From Eopsaltria australis (Eukaryota; Chordata; Aves; Passeriformes; Petroicidae), in NCBI GenBank assembly GCA_034509425.1, contig JAVTVJ010001876.1, positions 117,761 to 181,760 of the forward strand: DNA of 64,000 nt, written 5' to 3'. The position numbers and the translations under genes were made by a program. The notes under the pieces are model-generated. The model worked only from the letters and a program-made list of their open reading frames with translations. It ran no database searches and was not told the origin of the DNA. This document shows, in pieces, positions 54,668-64,000 of this stretch (positions are counted from its first letter, which is position 1; every line of letters begins with the position of its first letter).

Positions 54668-55398
54668 AGCGGGCAGTCAAATAAAGCTTGTGGGTCAAGA
54701 GCTGAAATCACTGGGGGTGACAAACGACTAGGGCTGCAGCTGAAATAACTACTGCAAGGCGGATAGTTACTACAGATTTGGGAAGCGACAACAGCATGGG
54801 ACACAAACTAACGGGCAAAAAATGGAATAAATATACGTGGGATGGGATTGCAATGACGTGGGGTAAAAAGTTGACACCTTGACCCAAACACATTAACTGT
54901 TCTCGAAACCGGGAGAAGCTTAACCTGGCTGAGTTGGAGAAATGCAGACCTAGAGCTGGCAGTCAAATAAAGCTTGTGGGTCAAGAGCTGAAATCACTGG
55001 GGCTGGCAAGGGACTCTAGGGCTGCAGCTGAAATCAATGTAGGGCTGCAACACAGACTCCGAACGGGACACAAACTGTAGGGCTGGCACAGGCACTGTGG
55101 GATTCGTGGGCTGAAGTCACTGTAGGCCTTTGCTACTCATGTTGGGGCCGGGTAGCGTGGCCGAAAATGGAACAGGACGTGTGGGGCTGGAAAGGGGACT
55201 GTGAGGTTGCGCCCGAAATCCCGGCCGTGCCGGGATATTGCCTGCGTCTGGGACAGCCCCGGTACAGCTGGGGCCACAATCGCCGTGGGGCTGGGATTGT
55301 GAGTGAAAATGCAAGAGCGACCGCCGAGCTGGGAAAGGGACTGTGGCATGGGAGGTTAAGTATTGGTGGGCCTGGCATCAGTAGTGACCGTGGAGATG
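54668..55398. repeat. Copy of the 19.2-19.7 kb segment closing unit A
   Basis: 54,931-55,398 matches 19,225-19,692. The first part (CAGTCAAATAAAGCTTGTGG) is present twice, at about 54,674 and 54,959, a local duplication. It ends at the unit junction. Confidence 0.88.
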
Positions 55399-58300
55399 TC
55401 CTAAGGCACTGCTTTTCTCTCTTTTGTTTTTAGGAGAGATGGAAGCTGCCTACCTGTGTTTCAGCCCCTTCTGCTGGATTGTAGGCAGTGAAGCAGGATA
55501 CACTGTATTGTAAGGAGGCCGAGTCCTCGAATCCTTGCTTCGGCAAGAAGCTTCTCAGTATTGGGAGGAGTTTCTGTAGGAGAGAAAATCTTTCTTTGCA
55601 GAACTGCGAACCCAAATGTTGTAGGCCATGCTCTTTTGGCTGTCCGCGCCAGCTGTTAATTTGGAAGTGGTATTGAAGCTACAGCTTTGTCTGTTCTAAT
55701 TGATCTTAATGTTCAGATTGTTCCTAGGTGGAGGACAGGCGAGCGACCGGAGTTGCTGAAAAGGAAGGGAGGACAGAAGGAGAAAGAAGCAGCACTGACA
55801 GCTGGAGCTGCAACAAGCCCCTGGGCCCCGACTCTGTTGTGTGTCCCGGGCCCTCCCTAGCCCTGCCTCTTCCCCTCTCTCCCACACTCCTGACGCATTT
55901 TTTTTCTTCCCTGTAGCTTTTCTTTTCTCCTGGTTCTTCCATCCCATCAAAGTAGGGCTTTTAGAACTGGATCGGTATGAAATGATGAGCCCGAGGCAAC
56001 TGTGAAATCGCTCTCTCCTTCGGGTTTTAGCATCCTTTGTGCAAAGAGCGGGGTAGCAAGGAGCGAAAATCATTCCACGTTTTCTGTGAGAGCTAAAGGT
56101 AAAGGCTTCTCCTTGTTTTCCTAACCCATGTCTTTTCCCCCTCCTTTCCCTAGGTCTCCTGCATTGGGTGTCCCAAGGAGGGCTGGGATTCCTCAGCAGG
56201 GATCCTGGGAGTTGTTGTTCGTGCTGCTTTTTTTAGAAGGCCTCTCTAAGTGTGCTACTGTTGCCTTTTCACCCCAGCCTGGAAAGGAAGCTCGAGATCA
56301 TTTTAGCAAGGAGGTAATAGAGAAGAGGGAATCTTTATTTGGAAGGTCTTCAGGAGCAGTTATGGAAAGGTGTCCATAAAAGCCCACCCCCTCCAGGGGT
56401 GAGGACATATTTATAGCTTTCAGGAAATCAGCATAATTGAATAAAAGCACCGACTGGGGGAACGAGTGGCGATTCAGTTCCCCCCCCCCAGGGCCAGCCC
56501 CTTCTCTGGAGCCCCCCTCTCAGCACTGGCTCTGCTTTGTTGATGAAAATGTACCTGAGAGTCGTTCTCGGCCTTGCTTCCCAGGAAGAGCCGAGATAGG
56601 ACAGGGCCTTGTACCCTCCAGGGCCTGGAGCTCTGGAATTTGTTGTGTCTTCTGCTCAGGGAAAGACCGTGGAAAAGCACTGGAGAAACCGGCTATTAAT
56701 AAAATAGACTACAGAGCTACAAACATATGTGCAAAGAGTGCGGGGAACATAGAAAAGAGAAAAGGCAGCAACCAAACGGCATCGCTACCGAAATGGCTGT
56801 TTTCTCCCCTGAAACCCAGCTTTCCCGTCTGTGGCCGTCAATGCATGGGTGCGTTTTAACCACGTAGCTGGAGGTCCTACCAATACCGCTTTCCAAGCCA
56901 ACAGCTGCAGTAGATTTCTGTTTGCTTTGTGTCTGTGAGAAGTGGGATTTGTGCTGGAGAGGTGCTGTCGGGAAGAAAGGGTGGAGCAGATCGGCTCCGG
57001 GGACGTGTGGTGCAAGACTCGGGTGGCAAGGGAGGGGAGCATCGATCGAGCGGATCGAGTTGCCCTGTCATGCCGGGCGTTTGGATTCGGCCTGGGCCTG
57101 TCCGGAGAAGTCGTAACCCGACCGAGTCCCTGCACTCTCCGTGGATGTGTCAAGCAGTTCCGCAGAAAGGCACAGCAGTAATGATTCCCGAGGAAAAGGT
57201 ACAGGTGAAGGCTTATGATCGGGGTGGGGGGAGCTTCCTTGGGAATTCTGAGCCTCGGACATTTGGAGTTTTGGAGGTGGAATGGCAATTTCAGCCTTGG
57301 GCACCTGGAGAAGAGGGGTCCTTATCCATAGAGAGGAAAGGCCGGTGCCCCAGTGGGTCAGGTGCAGAGGAGGAGCTGGCCAGGGAACGAGCAGCGAGTC
57401 CTTTGTGCAAATCCCCGCCCTGCCGCTGGGACCGGCCACGGCCCCCGGTGTGAGCTGTGGGGACGATGAGGGGGCGGCTCCTGCCAGGGGCTGTTTTAGG
57501 AGGGGCGTCCTCAGCTCCCTTCTCCTGCGTTGAGCTGCTGGAGGGGAGGGGCTTACGCTGGGCTCCCCGGGGGATTTTTGTACGTGTTCGGTAAGGTCCA
57601 GAGTGTGTCTGTGTTTGGAGTTTTTCGTTCCAGCGAGTCTGGTTTATTTCTTGTGAGTATGGAACGCTTGTTTTGGCTTTGAGGTGATGTGAGAGAATGC
57701 ATTTGTTAGGGTTTTATTCTGTTTCTCTTTGGACAATTGTTTCCTGTAGTATAGGGGTTTTATTTGTTTGGTTTGTTTGATTGTCCTACGTGTTTCGTAG
57801 TCGTGGATAATTTGGGAGATGCTTTTCACGGTCAGTGTTATTTTTTGGCTTCGTGTCTATTTATAGGTGGCATTAGTGTTTGGATGGTGTGAGGTGTTAT
57901 GGAGTTTATGGTAGGAGTTTATGGACTCAGGAATAATTTTTTTTTTGGTGTCATTAATTTAAGTTTAATTGTGGTGGTTTTTATTTTGGCTATTTGATTT
58001 CTTTGTTGTTTTGGTGTTTTGTATTGGTTTTATTTTTGGGGACATGGGCATCTACATGGTGGATTTGATAGGATACTCTTAAACTTGGAGTAGTGATCTG
58101 TTTTTTTCTTTTGTGGTTAGCATTTTTTTGTGTTGTTAATGAGCTTGTTTCTTTTTTGAACTTACTTTTATGAGGGTTTGGTGCTTATTTATGTTCTTAT
58201 CTGTAACGTTTTTGATGTATTGTGGACGTGTTGGAGTTTTGGGTTTTTTTAGCATCGGTTGTAGGAGTTGAAATATTTGTTTTGGGGACAGTTGACGCTT

Positions 58301-58526
58301 AGAATGTATGGGGGTTGGGGGCTTGTTCTAATGGGATTTAAAAAAATTTCTTGTAGGTAGGTTTGTTTTAGTTTTGAATAGGGTTAAATGGTGGGGGTTT
58401 CTTTCATGTCAGCAATAGAAATAGGGTTTGGGTTTCTCCGTGGTGATGGGATCGGCGTGCATTGTGTATTAGCGCTGAGGAAGGTTTCCTGTCTTTGTGG
58501 TTTTGATGTGTTAGGTTAATGAAGGT

Positions 58527-60190
58527 GTGTGGTTTAAAAGATGCCTGCAATGCACGAGAGCAGATGCTGCCGCGGCTGCTGCGAGTCGGCTCGCAAGGGC
58601 TCCCAGGCAGCCTGTCCCGAGGCGCGTCCCGGGGCTGAGCTCGGCGGCGGTGCTGCCGCCTGGTGGACAGAGAGCGGCGCTGCGGCCCCCCGGCGCAGCG
58701 CCCGGCCCCCCGCCGCCGCTGTCCCCTGCTGGGTGCCGCGGGACAGCGGCGACGGCCGTGGCTGCCGAGCGTGGCGAGGGCGAGGAGCGGCAGCGAGCGG
58801 CGGTTTCTGTAAAGGGAGGGGAGGGGAGGGGAGGGGAGGGGAAGGGAGGGGAGGGGAGGGAAGGAGGGGGAGAAGGGCAAAGGTCCGCGGGCGGAGTCGA
58901 GCGGGGCCAGGGCGCTCCGAGGAGCGGCCACCGTGCGGGGCGGTGACCGAGACGAATGGCAGCGGCGGGGGCGGCCCGGCGGGGCCGGTTCGGGTGGGCG
59001 GGCGGGCGTCGGCGGCGCCGGGCGCGGACAAGGATCGGGCGGGCGCCGACAGGCAACGGCGGGGACGGACGCCTCGGCGCGGTGCCGGGGGCCTTCGGCG
59101 TCCCGTAGCAAAGATGGCGGCAGGGCCGGAAGCGGCTTCTGCCAGCACTCCAGATGGCGGCGAGGAAGGGCGGAAGTCGCGGCCCGCCACACCTAAGATG
59201 GCGGGGCGGCGAGGCGTGCGCTCGACCTTCCCAAGATGGCGGCGCCGAAAAAAGGCGGGAAAAAGAGGACCCCGGGGCGTCCCTCCGGCTGCCTGCGCGG
59301 AGTCCCGGCGCCGACGCGGACCCGGAGCGATTTCCCCGGCCTTTCCCGCTGAGCGGACGCGGGCTGTGGCGCCGGCGGCGCCGGGCGCGGGCGGGAATCG
59401 GGCGGGCGCCGACAGGCAACGGCGGGGACGGACGCCTCGGCGCGGTGCCGGGGGCCTTCGGCGTCCCGTAGCAAAGATGGCGGCAGGCCGGAAGCGGCTT
59501 CTGCCAGCACTCAAGATGGCGGCGAGGAAGGGCGGAAGTCGCGGACCGCCACACCTAAGATGGCGGGGCGGCGAGGCGTGCGCTCGACCTTCCCAAGATG
59601 GCGGCGCCGCGCGCATGCGCGTTGGGCGGGGCCGACGAGACGCCGCTATAAAAGAGACCCCGCGGCGCCCCTTCGGCTGCATGCGCGGACCCGACGCGAC
59701 TTCCACGGCGTTTGCAGGTGGGCGGACACGGGCTGTGACCGGCGGTCGGCAGCGCCGGGGGGGGGCGGGCGCAGACAGGCAGCGGCGTGCTCTCCTCTGG
59801 AGCCCGTGCGCCGCTCCGCTCCTACGAGGGCTCCCTCCCCGGCCCCGCTCTGCCCCGCCGGGCTCCCGGACCCCCCCCCTCCCCGCTCCCCCCGGCCCGG
59901 GGAAATGTAGGAGAACACAAAAGCGTCCCGGGAGAGCCGTCAGCGGAGCTGCCGGCGGCCATCCCCCTGCCCGCCGGCAGAGCGGCTGCCTGCAGCCGGG
60001 AGCTGCCAGCAGGGAGCCGGCTGCTCTTTGCCGTGGAGGGAGCGGGGGGGACTGGTGCGGGGCCGGGCCTGGAGGCTGCAGCCTTTTCCCGGGCACGGCT
60101 TTGCCAGGGACAATTTCCGCTGCCCGCAGCTCTCCGTGGGTCCTGGCTGGGCTTGGGGCTGGGCCGGTTCATGCCGTTCATGGCCCCGGG
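58527..60190 (+). promoter_or_regulatory. GC-rich island with YY1-like cluster and TATA box (unit B)
   Basis: Copy of the 41,685-43,340 island with the same doubled motif module, NRF1-type palindrome and TATAAAA (about 59,647-59,653). Differences include more GGGGAGGGGAGG repeats at 58,815-58,860 and small indels that change all long open frames relative to unit A. Confidence 0.6.
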
Positions 60191-60293
60191 AGCTCTAACG
60201 CCGGCAGCCAAATCCCCTTTTTGTGAGGGACACTGTATTTCCTATTTTTATTGTCACATTAAGGCTCAAATTAATTCGCTTGAATTTTACGAG

Positions 60294-63221
60294 CATTATG
60301 TGCAGCCTCCTATGGGGCTCCTTTTCTTGCTCAGAATTTTGCTCTGAAACTATTGAAGTGCTGACGACAGGGATTTCTCCAACGGCGTCGTGTTTCCCTT
60401 TGCGCTTTCTGGGGGCAGGGGTTGCAGTCACGCAGGACCTGCTGGGGAGCTCTCTCTTCTTTTGCCATGCTCTCTGTGGGACCGCGGAACAATTTTTAGC
60501 TGCCTGCGTTTTTGGAAGGATTACTTATGGCTAACTTGTATCTGAATAGCCCCTTAGTGGCACTAGTGTGGGTAATGGTGGGGTTTTTTCGCTTGTTTCG
60601 GTTCCTTTGGTGGTGGTTGCTTTGGATTTTTTGTTTGATTGATTTTTTTGTGTTTGTTTGGGGTTCTTTGTTACGTTGGGTGTTTTTTATTGATTTCCTT
60701 TGTTGATAGTATACAGCGAACAATATTCTCCCGCTTGTAGAAAATGTATTTGTAACTAAAAATTCCCATGCTGTGTTAAGGAAAAAGAAACACCCTTAGA
60801 AATCCAAGTGCTTCCTGATGGATTCCTGGCGGACAAAATTGCCTTCAGCTTGCTTAAGTATTAAATCGTCATTAAAGTGGCATTCAGATGATCTGGTGGG
60901 ATTTCTTCCAGTTAATTGTTATGCTTTATAGTATGCCTTTTTGTTCTTAGGAACCGAGATTGGAAGTTTGTAGAAGCATCTGTTCCTGGTGTAAAGGAGT
61001 TAAAGCTGTTGTCGTGTCAGTTTGAGACTTTAAACTATCGAGAGTTTTTTTCCCTTCTTTTAGATCTTTGTACATCTAAATGACATTCCCTCTGTGGTGG
61101 GGATTCCTCTTTTCAGGTAAGCATTCTCCCCACCACATTTGCCTTGGCAGTGTCAGAACAGGCAAGATTTTTCAATCTTGCTGTCCACCATGAGTATCTT
61201 TTGCTCCGATAATCACTGGCTGCCAAATTAGTCTTGTGATCTGCCTGGATCTTAAATGAGCACACAGGCCAGACTTGGCAGCGAGGTAATGGTTAAAGGC
61301 AGACTTCTGTCTCTCAGTAGGCCTGTCCGGTTCATTTGTTCTTTTACATTCCAGGGGCTTTTCTGGGTGGTTCTGCTGTCGTTTTGGGTTTGGTTTTTTT
61401 TGTTGTTGTTGTTGTTGTTTTTTTTGTTTTGTTTTGGTTTGGTTTTTCTGGGTTGTTTTTTTGTTTGTTTGTTTGTTTGTTGGTTTTTTTTATTTTGTTT
61501 GTTTGTTTGTTTTTTCCTGTCTGCAGGCTTCCCTTGGCAAACAGAGAGTCTATCAAAACAGCAGGCCTACGGTCGACAGTCGCACGGGCCGTGGCATCTC
61601 TGGCTGGAATCGGTGTCAGTGAGTGTTCCTTTCAGGGAAAGGGAGTCCTGAATGAAGGGGAGGGGGGTGCTGCTCATCGGGTCCGGAGCTGGACGCTCTG
61701 AAGGAGGGCGGTGATTTTAATGCCCCATCGCCCTAATGCACGTGGACAGGGTCTGCCGTGGCTGCGATTAGCGTCTGCTGTCACCTGCCGTTCGGCCGGG
61801 TGTCTGCTGGAATTCCAGGTGCTTGTCGGCAGAGCTGTTAATCCTTGCACAGATACGTGTCCAAGTGGCGAGGTTTTTTTCACTGTCCACTGACAGTGAG
61901 AAAATGAAACCTCGTTCGGTGTTGTTTCCCAAGGAAACGTGATCTTTTTTCACAGATTAACTTGGTACAGTATCTGCAGTCCACCTGTAATATTTCCTCC
62001 CGACTGCCACCTCAGGGCTGTGTGTCTGTAGCGAAGCTCTTGGTGCTTTTTCCTGTGTTCCCTTATCCAAGCGAGTTTGGCCTGGGGTTACCGGTGATTC
62101 CTGTTAGCCTGTGCTGGTTTCGGTGGGGTTATGTCCATCCCTCTGTCAGCTTTCTCCTGGCTGAGGAGTCTGCCTTCCTTGGACGCAGTAACGCCTCTGA
62201 TTTTGTAGGCTGGTGCCCTTGTGCTGGATCCCACGTGTGGGCTACGAGCGATCCTGCCGGAGGCTGCCGAAGAGCGGCCCGTGAGTATCCCGGCCACAGC
62301 TGGCTGGAGCTTTGCAGGGAAACTGGGAGTTGTGTGGGGTTTTGCCTGTACCAGTTAGGCCGAGGTCCATTGCTGGAACTCGAAACCAAACTGATCTTTC
62401 TAGGCAGCTGCTGAGAGCGTTCTAGTACAACCAAAGGAACGTGTCCTGCGGGCTGCTGCAGCTGTTGATTCACGCTGCCGGGTTTGTGTGAGGCAATCGT
62501 GGACTTGTAAGGCTTCCTGCACTTCTTGTGGGAGCAGAGGAGTCGGGGTGATGGAGCAGCGTTAGAGGCAGTGGGGCTGGCTGTAGCTAGCTGGGGTCTT
62601 GCTGTTAGGACACGCCCTTGTGATATCTGTCATTTCAAGTGTCTTGAGCAGACCAGAACGTTCAAGGAGTGAAGACGACAGGCGCTTGCTCCCTTCCTCC
62701 GTCCTCTGGATTGTGAATTGCTCTGTGTAACAGTAGCAGATATCCCAGAAAGGAGGTTGCCTTGCAAGAGCTGTGCCACAAGGCAATTCTGAGGAGTGTG
62801 TATAAAGTAAATAACCTCAGTGTTAACAAAATTACCTTTTTCTCTCCGAACAGGAAGCCTGTTACTGGCGTGCTGATGGAAGTGATTCGCAATTAGAAGG
62901 TGCAGATGGCAACAGTAGAAGCTGCAGGCTTCGTGGACAAGATTGAGTTGCTTAAAGCTTCTGTGAAAGGTATGTCTGTAGGCTAAGTGAAATTTTTCTG
63001 CCTTTCTGGGATTGTACAGGTAACGTGTAAGCTCCCTGGAGGTGACATCTGGTAGAGCTAACTGCCAGCAAGTAGCTGAGTGGTGACTCTGTAGTGCTAG
63101 TGCTGGTGCTAGCGAGGGGATAGTTAATTGTTCTTCCTCCCTGCTGCCTGTGCCTGGGAACTTTGGTAAGAACGAAGTCAGCGGAAGACAAGAAAAATGA
63201 CAATTGTCCCTCGTGGACAGC
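60294..63221 (+). pseudogene. THUMPD2: THUMPD2 pseudogene, exons 5-8 only (unit B)
   Basis: Second copy, sharing every disabling change of the unit A pseudogene (altered SAM motif, frameshift in exon 8), so the changes preceded the tandem duplication or were homogenised. Exon equivalents 61064-61116, 61527-61614, 62209-62280, 62854-62969. Confidence 0.92.
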
Positions 63222-64000
63222 TGTCGGAGAATATTTTTTTTTAGTTGTACAGATACAAAGTAAGTGAGTAATTTAGGTTTTTTTAGATGAAAGTTAAAAT
63301 TTTATTTAAAATTATTCTTAAAATAACTATTAAAAAAACCCCATAAAAATTAAAAACAAGTTACAAGTGTTTAAAAATTAACTTAAGAAAAGAAATTGTT
63401 ACTGTTGTTACGTTTTGGTATTCATTTAGTATTTTAATTAAAATAAAAAAAGTTTTGGTGAGAAACTTTGGTGGGGAATAACGTTTTGAACACAGACAAC
63501 ATTATAAAGAGTGTACACTTTTTGACAATAAATTAACAGGCCGAAACCAAAACGGGGCCGGGGCCGAGCAGAACCAAGAAGTTGAGACAAAATGTAAACT
63601 GATTAATAAACTAAATCTAAACAAGTAGTAAACTAGATTTACCCAAATTATAAACTAAACTAAATACGCACAATGAGTTACCTTTTTATTGATTGGTAAT
63701 TAATAACAAAAATTATCTTACTAAATAAAAATAAATAACTAAAATTGTAATCTGTTCTTACTGTTTTTTCCTGTTAAGTTTTATACCTACAATTAAATTT
63801 CAAAGTACAGCGGTCCCAAAAAAAATAGAACAAAAAAAAAAATAAAAATCAAAATCTGTGTACTTACAACTTACAACACTGTTTTCAAACATATCCCAAA
63901 CGATCACCCCTAATGTATTAATAACTATAAATATGTTATTAAAGTTTAACTACTATTAAATTCATTAAGTTCTGTTACAGTTAAGTATTACAACTGAATT
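63222..64000. other. AT-rich retroviral-remnant block, start (unit B)
   Basis: Copy of 46,371-47,149, cut by the window end. The A-run near 63,832 is shorter than in unit A (46,982). Confidence 0.85.

Larger units (their letters stand above)
38114..55396. repeat. Tandem duplication, unit A (17.28 kb)
   Basis: Every part from 38,114 to 47,149 recurs in order at 55,397-64,000: offset 17,283 at the left end, then 16,844 to 16,839, and 16,851-16,853 further right. Long blocks are identical except for scattered substitutions and small indels. Unit A holds 439 bp (about 38,850-39,288) absent from unit B. The part 47,150-55,396 has no second copy in view because the window ends. Confidence 0.95.
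55397..64000. repeat. Tandem duplication, unit B (cut by window end)
   Basis: Direct repeat of unit A, same orientation, beginning at the TG shared between the two joined sequences at 55397-55398. It covers the THUMPD2 3' flank copy, the GC island, the THUMPD2 pseudogene and the start of the AT-rich block. More copies may follow. Confidence 0.95.

Noticed and set aside
58534..60226. Very long open frames on both strands (over 500 codons) in the unit B GC island
   Set aside because: The region is so GC-rich that stops are rare on both strands. The matching frames in unit A are broken differently by small indels, and the products are low-complexity Arg/Ala/Gly/Pro.

Overview
This is vertebrate nuclear DNA, almost certainly from a bird and probably a passerine. 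Genes are split by GT-AG introns, there are AATAAA signals and CpG-island promoters, and CR1 LINE fragments and endogenous-retrovirus LTRs of avian type dominate the intergenic and intronic DNA. Prokaryotic features (operons, RBS, CRISPR) do not apply, and I saw no tRNA or rRNA gene.

Left part (1-12,020): the last six coding exons of LCMT2/TYW4, the kelch-repeat half of the tRNA wybutosine-synthesis enzyme, on the plus strand, stop at 10,500-10,502 and polyA signal at 10,701. Its introns hold several CR1 copies and a solo LTR with 5-bp target duplications. At 12,628-13,889 lies an unrecognised two-exon gene with four 31-bp repeats, a TATA box and a first ATG that opens a 277-residue protein with one N-terminal membrane segment and a basic C-terminus.

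Middle part (13,900-27,500): CR1 and LTR debris (one solo LTR with a 6-bp and one with a 5-bp target duplication), a palindromic 23-bp repeat array, an isolated MAPK15/ERK7-like first coding exon on the minus strand at 20,306-20,374 next to a GAGCCGG/polypurine tract, and about 4 kb with nothing recognisable.

THUMPD2 (27,602-37,998, plus strand): all ten coding exons are present with consistent phases and give a protein of about 497 residues. It is a THUMP-domain RNA guanine-N2 methyltransferase.

Right part (38,114-64,000): a tandem array of a unit of about 17.28 kb. Unit A is 38,114-55,396. Unit B starts at 55,397 and runs off the window. The unit is a patchwork: THUMPD2 3' flank, T/G-rich DNA, a GC-rich island with repeated AAGATGGCGG motifs and a TATA box, a THUMPD2 pseudogene (exons 5-8 only), an AT-rich retroviral remnant, a COMMD4 pseudogene, a second GC-rich island, and a segment copied from about 19.2-19.7 kb of this same window. 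The junction between units joins the 19.69-kb sequence to the 38.11-kb sequence with 2 bp of shared sequence. The THUMPD2 pseudogene exons differ from the intact exons by a strikingly one-sided set of substitutions (A/T to G/C). The most interesting objects are this patchwork amplicon with its candidate promoter, and the uncharacterised 12.9-13.9 kb gene.
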